Positions 1 to 8,747 of a stretch of DNA of 64,000 nucleotides are shown here, in pieces (the first letter of the stretch is position 1; the number at the start of each line of letters is the position of its first letter). Below the pieces are notes generated by a model that worked only from the letters and a program-made list of their open reading frames with translations, was not told where the DNA came from and made no database searches. The translations under genes were made by a program, and so were the position numbers. The DNA is from Planctomycetota bacterium (lineage in GTDB: Bacteria; Planctomycetota; UBA1135). The stretch covers positions 1 through 64,000 of the forward strand of contig JAJFFC010000031.1 of the NCBI GenBank assembly GCA_021776795.1, written 5' to 3'.

Positions 1-86
1 CCCCAATGAAGAATCCCTCCTTCGCCTGGTGTCTGCTATCTTGGTGGAAACCAGTGACGAATGGGAGACTGGAAAAACTTACCTAC

Positions 87-572
87 TCATGGAAGGCATT
101 TGATGAACCTGCCGCTTTTACAGAAAAGATGTTGCTCTATCTTGGCTGCCGAAGCGTTGTGTCCGAACTCAAGTGCTCGAATTCCACCTGGTACCCAGCT
201 CATGGTTTGTGACCGAAACAAAGACCTAGCTGCCCTTCCCAGGCTCTCTACCTCATTCCTGGTGAGCACATTCACATCCTTGTGAACTCCAGTGAGGAAC
301 ATGTAGCTAAGGTTTCGGTCAATTAGATGGCCAAATGCTTTGAACATCTTCCGTTTTCTCGAACTCGCACAGAAGGGGCATAGTCTGCGCTGGCATCGAT
401 GCTCCTGTCGATGAGTCTTTCCATCAGATCCGATGAAGGTCTTCCTGCTCCCACATTGACTTACTGAGAGAAAGACAGCATTCGGAACGTAAGCCTTTAA
501 GGCATTTGCCAAGGTGCTGTTCTCCCTCGAAATATATATTACACTACCTGGAGAAAGTAGAAGGTTTACCAT
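87..572 (-). CDS. Rolling-circle Rep-like protein, C-terminally truncated
   Basis: 161 residues. A Cys/His cluster (C40, H58, C60, C65, C68; core RRLCPFC followed by a basic stretch) resembles the zinc-like N-terminus of rolling-circle Rep proteins. The region MFLTGVHKD then VPGGIRALEFGHN matches the layout just before the metal-binding HPHxH motif of that family. The HPHxH motif and the catalytic Tyr are absent because a TGA ends the frame about ten residues later, and I found no convincing continuation in other frames down to the window edge. It is the last visible gene of the int-xis-HTH-rep series next to the tRNA-Arg. It could be a decayed replication gene or a short relative of the family; the family call is an inference from motif spacing. 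Confidence 0.5.
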   Translation of the reverse strand: MVNLLLSPGSVIYISRENSTLANALKAYVPNAVFLSVSQCGSRKTFIGSDGKTHRQEHRCQRRLCPFCASSRKRKMFKAFGHLIDRNLSYMFLTGVHKDVNVLTRNEVESLGRAARSLFRSQTMSWVPGGIRALEFGHNASAAKIEQHLFCKSGRFIKCLP

Positions 573-682
573 TCGTTGATTGATTAAACTGTTGAGTAGT
601 TCTTACTTATTACACATGTTGCATTGGAGTTGTAGGGCTAGGGCTCCAGAAGATTGCTGGAGCCCACGTTCCCGTTGTTGTT

Positions 683-1360
683 CTATGGCTGCACCAAATC
701 ACCTCCCGGAGCTGCTTCGGTAGGCAGAGTTGAGGGTTGATTCTTCGGCACCCAATACTTGGTCGACACACCTGCCTTTGGTTTAGTGGATTTCAGAAGA
801 CCAGCTTCGAAGGCCGTCTTAAGCAGGCTGGTAGCCTTGGGGCGTGGGATGCCGAAGTGTTCCTGAACCTGGGCATTGGTAACACCCTCCCCAGGATCCA
901 AGTGACTAACTGCTTGGACAACCTCAGCAGGGATGATCTTGACCCTTGCACCTCGTTTGGTACTTGAAGATAGCCGAGGCACCAAATCAGCTTGACGCTC
1001 GGCTTGCAACTTACGAATCGCCTTCTGCCGACGAAGGGCAATCTTCAACCTTTCTTGCACCGCAGGTGCTAACTCCGGTAGCAGGTTGAGGAGAGCCTGA
1101 TCAGCCTTTTCTGCTTCACCGTTGAGGACCACTGGCCCTGCCTTGGTAAGAAGCTGCGAAATTAGCTGCTCAGTTGCTTCGCGCGCAGGTGGAGCACACT
1201 CAGCATTCACTGCATCTTGAAGGGCGTTCACGAGCTTCTGCTGAAGCTCTGGCATTGCCTGCTCAAAGGTGAAGGCAATGCCAACATCCTGCAGGCCATC
1301 AGGTAGTTGGTGGATGTCGAACGTGGTCGAGGATCCTGTGTGATTTGGGCCGTTGCTCAT
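683..1360 (-). CDS. Element-encoded protein with C-terminal winged-helix-like region
   Basis: 225 residues from the ATG at 1360. I prefer this start because the excisionase-like gene stops 5 nt upstream and a GGGAGAG ribosome-binding sequence precedes it; a longer frame to 1489 would overlap that gene. The first half is helical, Gln/Glu/Ala-rich with no recognised fold. A basic linker follows, then residues of about 145-205 (GVTNAQVQEHFGIPRPKATS, then LLKTAFEAGLLK) look like a helix-turn-helix or winged helix. The tail is Pro-rich. Position between xis-like and rep-like genes suggests a regulator or accessory replication protein of the element. I do not recognise a specific family. Confidence 0.6.
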   Translation of the reverse strand: MSNGPNHTGSSTTFDIHQLPDGLQDVGIAFTFEQAMPELQQKLVNALQDAVNAECAPPAREATEQLISQLLTKAGPVVLNGEAEKADQALLNLLPELAPAVQERLKIALRRQKAIRKLQAERQADLVPRLSSSTKRGARVKIIPAEVVQAVSHLDPGEGVTNAQVQEHFGIPRPKATSLLKTAFEAGLLKSTKPKAGVSTKYWVPKNQPSTLPTEAAPGGDLVQP

Positions 1361-1364
1361 GTAT

Positions 1365-1607
1365 TCACTCTCCCATCCATGGAAAGGTGAAGCCGCGACC
1401 ATGGCCGAAATTCTCCAGGGAGGTGCGAGGAACTCTGTAGCCTTTCGGTCCAGAAGTTCCGGGAGCCTGTACTCGCAGGAGCTCGCCACGCTCCCAGGCC
1501 CGAGAAATCGTGCGAGGAGAAACGGCCAAAATTTTGGCAGCTTGCTGGCGGCATAGCAGTGGTGGTACCTCTCTTAGGTACCATGGGTCAGGAGGGTGTG
1601 GTTTCAT
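1365..1607 (-). CDS. Excisionase-like / MerR-type helix-turn-helix protein
   Basis: 80 residues. The segment LLCRQQAAKILAVSPRTISR followed by AWERGELLRVQ is a typical excisionase-family HTH (HTH_17): helix, turn, recognition helix and a short wing, followed by a basic stretch. Such small proteins bend DNA at attachment sites to direct the integrase toward excision. It lies between the integrase (upstream, same strand) and the HTH protein gene 5 nt downstream, so the latter two are probably co-transcribed. Start ATG at 1607; other in-frame starts are internal. The direct role in excision is inferred from position beside a tyrosine recombinase. Confidence 0.65.
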   Translation of the reverse strand: MKPHPPDPWYLREVPPLLCRQQAAKILAVSPRTISRAWERGELLRVQAPGTSGPKGYRVPRTSLENFGHGRGFTFPWMGE

Positions 1608-1883
1608 TTCTGTTAATCTTCATGATTGAAATCGCCTTAATGGCGACTGGTTTTCGCGTGGCACTCACGACGCATTCACGGACTGCACCTGTTCCGATTC
1701 GCCGGGAGGCGAAGGTGAGGTGCGAGTCCGGATTTGGCCGGTGCCTAAAAAGACTTATAAGAAATAAAACCGAGCCCAACTGGGCCGGCGAAGAAAAGCA
1801 AAGGAGGTAACTCTCGTGCTGTTGGGATTCTCCTCGGTCCACCAAAGGATTGCAAGCTCAGGTGAAGGACTATCGGTGACACC

Positions 1884-2945
1884 CTAAAATTTCGACAGAG
1901 CGCTTTTCAGGTCAACCAGCTGTGGGTCTGTGTACCTCCCGGTCATCTCCGGGCTTGAGTGGCCTGCCATTACCATCGCTCTCGCCGGACCAAACTCGCA
2001 ATGAATCCTGGTGATAAAGGTCCGTCGAATGTCATGCATCCTTGATTTTCGGAACTCTGGATTTCGCTGCTTGAACCGTTGCCAAGCCGTCATCATCCTT
2101 GCGTGAGTTCCAGGAAAGACGAAGGAGCTGGATCTTGTGCGCCGGAGCAATACTTCGGATGCCGATCCGGTCATCGGCCGTGTTAGCTCCCCACCTTTGT
2201 TCCCAGGAGAGTGCGTTTGGAAGGTCAATTCATCAAAATCAATATCCTTCCAAGTCATACGCGTCATTTCGATGAAACGAAGCCCGCTACCCCAACATAG
2301 TTCAACCAGATCACGAAGATCCCGCCTGGATTTCCGCGAAGCTGAAGAGAGTCCAGGGCATGAGCACTCTCGCTCCAGGGCAGCCATAAGTGCTTCGTAC
2401 GTTTCCTTAGGCATTGCCGACCGCTTCGAGTACTTGGCTGGCTTGCAGACCTTGACGCAGGGATTGTGCGTAAGGTGTCCCTCCACCACCAGGTAGTTGC
2501 ATACCTGCGAGAAGGTCGTGCCGCATTTCGCGATTTGAATTTGGCTGTTCCCCTTGTCGAACAACCTGTCGAGGGCCGAACGAATATCGGACCTTACTAG
2601 GTCACGGACAAGTAGGCCTGGAGGGACGACACTCTTGAGCTTCTTAGCAAAGGTCTTGTAGCCCGCAAGTGTGGATGGCTGAAGACCCAAGCGGGGAGCC
2701 ATTCTGTCAGCTAGCCAGCCCTCAATCCCTTGCCAAACCGTTAGGTTGATGCTTCTCGCCTTCTGATTCCCGGTGAGCGATTTCCGGTACTGAGCTAGCT
2801 GCTCTTCAGCCTCTGCTCGCAGGCGTGTGCGGGTGGACTGCCGGACTTGGCGGCCCTGGTACTGGTGGTGAATGTAGAAGACCCCGTTCTTTCGCCTGCG
2901 AAGAACAGGCTGGCGACTATAGGATTTGCGACGTTTCTTGGTCAT
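1884..2945 (-). CDS. Tyrosine recombinase (phage/ICE-type integrase)
   Basis: 353 residues. A basic N-terminal arm-binding region (residues 1-60) is followed by a SAM-like core-binding domain (about 65-165) and the catalytic domain. The catalytic set is visible: R223 (GSGLRFIEMT), H304 and R307 (MHDIRRTF), H329 (MAGHSSPEM) and the nucleophile Y338 (GRYTD). It starts 107 nt from the 3' end of tRNA-Arg(CCG) and is read away from it, the usual place for an integrase that uses the tRNA 3' end as attB. It should catalyse integration and, with the xis-like product, excision. All motifs are intact, so it may be functional. Confidence 0.93.
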   Translation of the reverse strand: MTKKRRKSYSRQPVLRRRKNGVFYIHHQYQGRQVRQSTRTRLRAEAEEQLAQYRKSLTGNQKARSINLTVWQGIEGWLADRMAPRLGLQPSTLAGYKTFAKKLKSVVPPGLLVRDLVRSDIRSALDRLFDKGNSQIQIAKCGTTFSQVCNYLVVEGHLTHNPCVKVCKPAKYSKRSAMPKETYEALMAALERECSCPGLSSASRKSRRDLRDLVELCWGSGLRFIEMTRMTWKDIDFDELTFQTHSPGNKGGELTRPMTGSASEVLLRRTRSSSFVFPGTHARMMTAWQRFKQRNPEFRKSRMHDIRRTFITRIHCEFGPARAMVMAGHSSPEMTGRYTDPQLVDLKSALSKF

Positions 2946-3051
2946 GGCGGTTACTCTGGGGTTTAACCCAATTTCAGTCCAGGGCTAATCCCTGCCTGTC
3001 GTTGTTAGTAACGCAAAGTCGCCTACCCGCATTTAAAATAAGGAGATAGGG

Positions 3052-3128
3052 TGGTGCACCCGAGAGGATTCGAACCTCTGACCTTTGGATTCGGAATCCA
3101 ATACTCTATCCAGCTGAGCTACGGGTGC
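3052..3128 (-). tRNA. tRNA-Arg (anticodon CCG)
   Basis: 77 nt with the CCA tail encoded (3052-3054). Acceptor GCACCCG pairs with CGGGTGC, the D arm reads GCTCAGCTGGATAGAGT, the anticodon arm is TTGGA-TTCCGAA-TCCAA with CCG, and the T arm contains GGTTCGAATCC. Its 3' end faces the integrase gene, so it is the likely attachment site of the element to the left. Confidence 0.95.
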
Positions 3129-3388
3129 GACCTGGAAACGGGCGGCAAGGATAACCGCGCCGAGGGAACTGGAGAAGGTCCTGATTTGGTACGAAGAGGG
3201 GGTATCCAAAACCTCCGCGACCTTTGGGCTCCCCCCAAGAGAAGGTCCAAGGAGGTGGTTACCAGCCAGAACGGCGTTTCTAGACGATTTAGCCGCCGGA
3301 AGAACGGTAATTGGGTCCCCACAGGGTCCCAAATCCGCTCTCACCTGCTAGGGTGCAATACCCGGTGGTCTGTTCCCTGACCCTTTTC

Positions 3389-4309
3389 ATGAAGTCCCCA
3401 AATCCCCTCCCTCTCTTCGCCGGAGGCCTCTGCGCCCTCCTCGGTTGGGGTGCTAGCCTCACTAGCACGTCTCCGTTGCAGGCTGCGGCCGGTACCTATG
3501 GCCTCTGGGCCGACACCGATCAAGACGGCCTCGACGACGCGCTAGAAACCCGCTTCGGCCTCTCTCACTTGCTGAGCGACACCGATGCCGACGGCTACTC
3601 GGACTTCGATGAAGTCATGGCCGGCTTTGATCCGCTAGATCCCGGTGGCCTCAATCAAATGATGGGGGTAGACCCCAAGCTGACCCTCGAGGTCTACACC
3701 ATTGGCGCCGACACCGTCCTCACAGTGACCTTTTTGCGCCGCTACACGGTGCGCAATCTGGAGCTGATGTTCGCCACGCAGGACTCCCTACGCCCGGTGA
3801 ACCGCATGGCTCTGGCAGCGCTGCCCAATGACACGCGCAACATCCAAACCAGCATTCCTGGCATGATGGCCACGGTTTCGCGGGTCACGATTCCCACCGC
3901 CCTGCTCGATAACGTCGACGCCTGCGCCCTCGCCGTTTCCGGCGAACTCGATGGCACCCGCCACGGTAGTGAAGTCAGCCTTACCATGGTCGAAGGCGTG
4001 CGCATGGAATATCGCACCGCACTGTCCATGTCGCGCGGAAGCTCCAGCGAGAGCCAAGGCGGCCAACAAGGGGGTCTGTTCCCCACCGACGGCGACGACA
4101 TCATCCCTGGCGAAGTCACTCCAGGCATGGTCTGCGTTCAGGAGCTCAATGAAGTGGGTAGTCTCGGCCTCGGTTCGGCCCAGAAGATTTATCAGGTCTC
4201 CAATGGCTACTGCGACATGCTGCCGACCGCCAAATGCTTCTCGTCGTGCTCCAATACGATTGGCGGCACCATCATTGGCATTGACATCGCTTCGCTGATT
4301 GCGAACTAA
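3389..4309 (+). CDS. Secreted protein with thrombospondin type-3-like calcium repeats
   Basis: 306 residues from the ATG at 3389, chosen because it gives a Sec signal peptide (MKSPNPLPLFAGGLCALLGW, cleavage probably near LQAAA); a GTG or TTG start further upstream would put residues before it. Just after the signal come DTDQDGLDD and DTDADGYSDFDE, Asp-rich loops typical of thrombospondin type-3/dockerin-like calcium binding. The rest is beta-rich, with a Ser/Gly-rich linker near residue 215 and several Cys near the C-terminus (CDMLPTAKCFSSC) that could form disulfides. It stands alone and is followed by a terminator. Function unknown; an extracellular or surface role is inferred. Confidence 0.75.
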   Translation: MKSPNPLPLFAGGLCALLGWGASLTSTSPLQAAAGTYGLWADTDQDGLDDALETRFGLSHLLSDTDADGYSDFDEVMAGFDPLDPGGLNQMMGVDPKLTLEVYTIGADTVLTVTFLRRYTVRNLELMFATQDSLRPVNRMALAALPNDTRNIQTSIPGMMATVSRVTIPTALLDNVDACALAVSGELDGTRHGSEVSLTMVEGVRMEYRTALSMSRGSSSESQGGQQGGLFPTDGDDIIPGEVTPGMVCVQELNEVGSLGLGSAQKIYQVSNGYCDMLPTAKCFSSCSNTIGGTIIGIDIASLIAN

Positions 4310-4372
4310 CCCATTCTCACCTCGTGGCGCCCAAATCCCGGTTGGGATGGCTAAATCACGAAGTCGCAATTT

Positions 4373-4403
4373 CCGACGCACGCTCCGCGTGCGTCGGCTT
4401 TTT
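4373..4403 (+). terminator. Rho-independent terminator
   Basis: A perfect 10-bp stem (CCGACGCACG / CGTGCGTCGG) with a 5-nt loop is followed directly by CTTTTTC. It lies about 60 nt after the secreted protein gene and before the ECF sigma operon. Confidence 0.88.
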
Positions 4404-4526
4404 CGTCTAAGCTCTTTTCTTTGCCGAGGTTAGGGTTATCCTGAGGGCCCAGAAAAGGCGCGCATTTTGCCTCCTTTTTGCGGAACCCGAGGGGCATCCT
4501 CCCCGTCCTAATCCCCGATAGCACCT

Positions 4527-5141
4527 TTGTCTGATCCCGATAAACAGCTTGTAGAGGCCTGCCAAGGCTCCACGGGCGAGGATTTTGAAGAGGCCTATCG
4601 TCAGCTTTTTGCTCTTTACCAAGATCGGGTCTACTCCATCTGCCTTCGCGTCACCGGCAACTCCGAAGACGCGCTAGATGCAGCACAGGAGACCATGGTG
4701 ACTCTCGCACGTCGCGTGCAAGGGTTCGCCTTTCGCAGCCGTTTCTCATCCTGGGTCTACCGCATTGCGGTCAACGCAGCGATTGATACGCGCCGGCGTC
4801 GGCTAGACGCACCACGAGGTGCCGTCCGCACGACCTTCGGCGGGGGAGAAGAGGAACGCCAGCTGGAACAAGCCACGGCCAATTCGGTGGAAGCCGACCC
4901 CGTTGGCGCCGCCAGCCGGCAAGAAGCTCAGGCTCTGCTGCAAGATGCGCTCACTCGCATCAACCCCAAGGTTTCCGCCCTGTTGGTCCTTCGCTATGTC
5001 GAAGGCCTCAGTTACGACCAGATCGCAGACACCCTGGAGATCAGCCTTGGCACGGTCAAGTCGCGACTCAATCGCGCCCACGCCACCTTGCGCGAGTTTC
5101 TCCACCACCAGGGTCTAGATTCCCTAGACCCAACCCCCTGA
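4527..5141 (+). CDS. ECF-type RNA polymerase sigma factor
   Basis: 204 residues from a TTG start at 4527. Region 2 is clear (YRQLFALYQDRVYSICLRVT, then DALDAAQETMVTLARR and FSSWVYRIAVNAAIDTRRRR), and region 4 has the HTH GLSYDQIADTLEISLGTVKS followed by RLNRA. There is no region 3, as expected for ECF sigma factors. It directs RNA polymerase to a stress-type regulon. It heads a three-gene operon with a membrane protein and an RseB-like lipoprotein, so it is probably held inactive by the product of the next gene. It may also drive its own promoter. Confidence 0.92.
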   Translation: MSDPDKQLVEACQGSTGEDFEEAYRQLFALYQDRVYSICLRVTGNSEDALDAAQETMVTLARRVQGFAFRSRFSSWVYRIAVNAAIDTRRRRLDAPRGAVRTTFGGGEEERQLEQATANSVEADPVGAASRQEAQALLQDALTRINPKVSALLVLRYVEGLSYDQIADTLEISLGTVKSRLNRAHATLREFLHHQGLDSLDPTP

Positions 5142-5165
5142 CTTCCCAACACAACTCCCTCAACC

Positions 5166-5684
5166 ATGTCCACTCCCTCCGAGAACTCGGAACTGCCGCA
5201 AGCGTTGGTCGATGACCTACGTGCGCTCGGTGGTATTCGAGCTCCTGAAGAGCTGTGGATGCGTGTACAGGAGCAGCGCCAGATTTCCGCCCTCGCCGAA
5301 CTCGAGAGTTCGCAGGTGGTTCGCGCTCCCGAAGCACTTTGGGATCGGGTGCAAGCAGCTCGCGCCGCGCGCGGTGAGTTCGCAGCCCCTCGAGGTCGAG
5401 TGTTGCCATGGAAGCAGCTTCAAATCCTTTCTGCAGCTGCAGCCGTTCTCGTCTTGGGCGTGATTGGCTTCCGCTATCTCGGCGAGGAAAATCACACCAT
5501 GGTGCAGCCGGTTTTGGCCGGCGCCACCGATGCCGCAACCAAAGAAGCTCTGCGTGCGCGGGCTCTGGGCATGGTCGTGCCCCCAGAAGAACTGTCGCCC
5601 TCGGCGCGCACCGTGGCTCAGGCCTTTGGTGCCGCGTTGCCGCTTGAGCAAAGCCCTAAGGGCATGCCGGAGGAAGGCCGCTAA
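5166..5684 (+). CDS. Probable anti-sigma factor, single-pass membrane protein
   Basis: 172 residues. A cytoplasmic N-terminal half is followed by one transmembrane helix at about residues 82-102 (LQILSAAAAVLVLGVIGFRY) and a periplasmic tail of about 70 residues. The N-terminal part has an internal repeat: IRAPEELWMRVQEQR and VRAPEALWDRVQAAR. It has no Cys, so it is not a zinc-binding ZAS anti-sigma. The anti-sigma role is inferred from its place between the ECF sigma factor and the RseB-like lipoprotein, mirroring rpoE-rseA-rseB. Its TAA stop overlaps the next ATG (TAATG), indicating translational coupling. Confidence 0.7.
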   Translation: MSTPSENSELPQALVDDLRALGGIRAPEELWMRVQEQRQISALAELESSQVVRAPEALWDRVQAARAARGEFAAPRGRVLPWKQLQILSAAAAVLVLGVIGFRYLGEENHTMVQPVLAGATDAATKEALRARALGMVVPPEELSPSARTVAQAFGAALPLEQSPKGMPEEGR

Positions 5685-6736
5685 TGCGCCGTTTCCTCTT
5701 GCTCCTGCCTGCTGTACTCTTCGCCTGCGAAGGTCAGCAAGCTACGCAAACCGCGAGCAAGAGCACCTCTTCATCTGGCGAGCAACTTGCCGCTAGCGCC
5801 CCTCCTGGGGGCGGTTTGCCACAAGCCTCTGGTGGGGCCCAGGCGCGGATCTATCCAGACGTCGCCTATCCGGAAGACCTTGAAGTGGAAATCGTGCGCC
5901 TTGCCGAACTCCGCGACTCTGCTGGCCTCATGCAACAGCTCGAAGAGCGTTTGCTCAGCAACGGCCTCGGCAACACTCAGCTCACTCTGCAAGGGGTTGC
6001 TGCTGAGGTGGGTCAGCCCTTAAACAACCCCACACCTGCGCAAAGCGATCGCTATTTGGCGCAGCAGGGGTATTACATCAAGTACCGCGACTTGCACCTG
6101 GGCGCTTCTTCTGCGTTGTGGCAAAACTACTTGGTCGCTCAAGGGGCCGAGACGGTCGACATCGCTGGCATTGCTTGTGAGCATTACACCCTGACCCATC
6201 AACATGGCATGGGCGATGCCGAGCTCTTTATTGACCCGGCCTCGCGTCTACTGATGGGCTGGACTTTGTTCGATGCCTCGGGCATCGCCACGGCGCGCAT
6301 GCGCGTGCAAAGCGTGAACTGGTCGCCGAACTTTGGCAGTGCCTCTTGGCCAGTGCCTTTCGTCAGCGAGCAAGATTATGCCGGCGCGGCCGACGACCAC
6401 CTGCTTGGCCTGCCGCCGCTGCGCCCGACCTACCTTCCCCAGGGTTACTACCTCGCGGAAGCACGCATCTTGTTCACTGAGGTTCTCTTACCTGGCTTTG
6501 GCAACTTGTTGGTGGAGCGTTATTCCGATGGCGTGCGCCAACTGTTCCTCGCCCAGCACGAGCGTGACCTATCTCCAGGGCACCAGCCTTTAGCCAATAT
6601 CACGCAACTTCGCCTCTCAGACCTAGGCGGCCTGCGCATCGCCGAGGGCGATCCTACCCTTCACCGTCTCTATGTGGTCGGTGACCTTCCATTGAGTGAA
6701 CTGCACACGATCTTTGGAGGGATGTTGCCCGACTAA
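5684..6736 (+). CDS. RseB/MucB-like lipoprotein
   Basis: 350 residues. A lipoprotein signal peptide ends at C15 (LPAVLFAC). The middle (about residues 135-210: YYIKYRDLHLG, GIACEHYTLTHQHGMGDAEL, FIDPASRLLMGWTLFDASG) resembles the LolA/RseB lipid-binding half-barrel. The C-terminal part (YLPQGYYLAEARI, then VERYSDGVRQLFLAQ) resembles the second RseB domain with its YSDG motif. In known systems RseB binds the periplasmic part of the anti-sigma factor and controls its proteolysis. The gene order supports this, but the assignment rests on motif similarity. It ends the operon and is followed by a strong terminator. Confidence 0.65.
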   Translation: MRRFLLLLPAVLFACEGQQATQTASKSTSSSGEQLAASAPPGGGLPQASGGAQARIYPDVAYPEDLEVEIVRLAELRDSAGLMQQLEERLLSNGLGNTQLTLQGVAAEVGQPLNNPTPAQSDRYLAQQGYYIKYRDLHLGASSALWQNYLVAQGAETVDIAGIACEHYTLTHQHGMGDAELFIDPASRLLMGWTLFDASGIATARMRVQSVNWSPNFGSASWPVPFVSEQDYAGAADDHLLGLPPLRPTYLPQGYYLAEARILFTEVLLPGFGNLLVERYSDGVRQLFLAQHERDLSPGHQPLANITQLRLSDLGGLRIAEGDPTLHRLYVVGDLPLSELHTIFGGMLPD

Positions 6737-6823
6737 CGGAGACCACCAGAGGAATCCCTCTGGTCACAAGGTGACGCCTCGCGTCCTTCCTGTCCTTCGC
6801 CAACCCCCATTTCTACCCTGATG

Positions 6824-6860
6824 ACAGAAAAGCCCAGCCACTATGGCTGGGCTTTTCTGT
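6824..6860. terminator. Strong symmetrical terminator
   Basis: A perfect 17-bp inverted repeat (ACAGAAAAGCCCAGCCA and its complement) with a 3-nt loop. Runs of A and T at both edges make it suitable for termination in both directions, mainly for the sigma operon. Confidence 0.85.
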
Positions 6861-6962
6861 TTCCCCTCGACCGGCTTATTGCCGGTTTTTCTGATTCTGG
6901 GCTAATCCTGCACCGGCATGCCTCCGCAAAGGCGGTACCCATCTCTCCGCCGTGCCGATGTC

Positions 6963-8696
6963 ATGCTAATTACCGCTGGAATCCTTCTCTCTCTCCCGGC
7001 CCTGTGCCAGGAACCTTCCTCAGTCCCCGGAGCTTACCGGGGGCCAGAGGAGCAACACTTGCTTGAGCAAACCGCAAAAAACGGCCAGATTGCCGCCCCC
7101 GGTACTCTGGTGTTCTCCATGCACGGCGGCTGGGACCGCTGGGAGTTCTGGTACGAACGCGAACGCGATCTCCTCTTCCGTGGCGAACCGGATTTCCCGG
7201 CACGGGCAGTTTCGGATGACGGCACTTACGGCGACCAAAGTTGGGCGCTGGATCGCCAAGAGCTGGTGATGACTTCGATGCCTCTGCTGCTCGAAGCCCT
7301 GACCAATGACCAGCCTTCCATCCGCGAAGCTGCGGCCTTGTCGCTTGGTCGTATCGGTTATCCCGCCAGCGTGTCGTTCTTGGAGCGCGCCACCAAGGAC
7401 CCCGTGGAGAGTGTGCGCCAGGCAGCTTTCATGGCACTTGGTCTAGTCGCATCCGATGACAGCACCAAGTTCTTAACCACCACCTTTAAGACTTCAGAAG
7501 AAGACAGCACTCGCGCCTTTGCCGCGCTCGGTCTTGGCTTAAGTGGTCGCGCCGAAGCGGCATCGACTCTGCGCAGCTACCTCAACCGTGTGTACGCGGG
7601 GCAAACCTGGGCTTCTCAGGAAGAACTGGTGATTGGCGCGCTTCTTGGCGCCGGCGTGCATGGCTCCGCCGACCTCAACAGCACTGTGCTGAAGTTGGCC
7701 GAAGTCTGGCGCAAGGATCAGGGCAACCAACATTTACTGACCACCAGCATTCATACTCTGGGTGCGCTGCGCAATCCAAGCTCGCGCATCTTCTTGCAGG
7801 AGATCCTGGCTGAGAAGCGCCCGGACTTGGTCGAAGCTGCTGTGCAAGCTCTGGGTCGACTCGGCGATCGTCAAGCGATGGAATCGCTGACCGCACTGGC
7901 CAAGGACAGCAACAACCCGCGCATCGACAGCGCAGTCATGCTTTCGCTTGGGCGCCTGGGCGGCATGGAGGCAGAAAAGGCTCTGAAGGAGTTGGCGCCA
8001 CGTCGTCAGGAAGAAGAGTCTGTGCGCTCGGCCTATGTCCTGGCTTGCGGCATGCTCAAGGCCACTGGTTCTTACCCGCAGATGCTCGCGACCTTCGTTC
8101 ACGGCAGTCACATTGAGAAAAAGGCGCGTACCGAGGCGAACCCTCGTCGCGATGAAGACGCCCTTCGTGGTGCCGCGGCAGTTGCTCTTGGTCTTTATGG
8201 CAACCCAACGGCAGCCACCAAGCTCGGCTCCATCTTGCAGGACAAGAATCAAGAGTCTAGTTTGCGTGGCTACATCGCCACCAGCCTTGGTTTGTTGCAC
8301 AGTAACAAGTCGGTGGAACTGTTGTTGGTGTTGGCCGCTGACCCAACTCTTCCGGTCGCCACTCGTCGTGGCCTGGCCACTGGACTGAGCCTTTGCCAGC
8401 GCGAAACCACCAGCGAACAGTTGGTCAAGATGCTGTTGCAGGACGAGGACGACAGTGTTCGATTCGCCGCAGCTCGGGCTCTTGCCAATGCTCGTTCGGC
8501 GACTTCGTTCCAGACTCTCGCCGAGGCCTTGCGCTCGGAACTGAATCAAGATCAGGTTTCCGCGCAGACCTCTCATCTGATTCTTGGGCTTGGCTTCCTC
8601 GGAGACCGGCACGCTGGCGCCACCATCGGCAGCCTGATTTCCGGAACCGACCTGCGCGAAGCTTCGCCGATGCTCCACGCTCTGCGCGCGTACTAG
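6963..8696 (+). CDS. Secreted HEAT-repeat protein
   Basis: 577 residues from the ATG at 6963, which gives a signal peptide (MLITAGILLSLPALCQ); an upstream ATG at 6918 would add 15 residues before it. From about residue 100 the protein consists of HEAT/PBS-lyase-type helical repeats, for example REAAALSLGRIGYPASVSFL, VRQAAFMALGLVASDDSTKF, VEAAVQALGRLGDRQAMESL and VRFAAARALANARSATSFQ. These form an alpha solenoid for protein binding. No catalytic motif is seen. It is a single gene between two hairpins; partners are unknown. Confidence 0.8.
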   Translation: MLITAGILLSLPALCQEPSSVPGAYRGPEEQHLLEQTAKNGQIAAPGTLVFSMHGGWDRWEFWYERERDLLFRGEPDFPARAVSDDGTYGDQSWALDRQELVMTSMPLLLEALTNDQPSIREAAALSLGRIGYPASVSFLERATKDPVESVRQAAFMALGLVASDDSTKFLTTTFKTSEEDSTRAFAALGLGLSGRAEAASTLRSYLNRVYAGQTWASQEELVIGALLGAGVHGSADLNSTVLKLAEVWRKDQGNQHLLTTSIHTLGALRNPSSRIFLQEILAEKRPDLVEAAVQALGRLGDRQAMESLTALAKDSNNPRIDSAVMLSLGRLGGMEAEKALKELAPRRQEEESVRSAYVLACGMLKATGSYPQMLATFVHGSHIEKKARTEANPRRDEDALRGAAAVALGLYGNPTAATKLGSILQDKNQESSLRGYIATSLGLLHSNKSVELLLVLAADPTLPVATRRGLATGLSLCQRETTSEQLVKMLLQDEDDSVRFAAARALANARSATSFQTLAEALRSELNQDQVSAQTSHLILGLGFLGDRHAGATIGSLISGTDLREASPMLHALRAY

Positions 8697-8713
8697 GGGA
8701 GCCGGCCTATTTT

Positions 8714-8747
8714 CGAGGGCTTAGGATGTCGCAATCCTAGGCCCTCG
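8714..8747. terminator. Stem-loop after the HEAT-repeat gene
   Basis: A 14-bp stem (CGAGGGCTTAGGAT with ATCCTAGGCCCTCG, one G-U pair) with a 6-nt loop lies 17 nt after the stop codon. No T-run follows, so it may be an mRNA 3'-end stabiliser or a non-classical terminator. Confidence 0.55.

Noticed and set aside
1803..1890. A 23-codon GTG frame after a perfect AAAGGAGG sequence
   Set aside because: Strong ribosome-binding sequence but the peptide is short, featureless and overlaps the end of the integrase on the other strand.
3033..3380. Frames on both strands over 3033-3380
   Set aside because: They cross the tRNA-Arg gene and show typical tRNA-derived peptide strings; no protein features.
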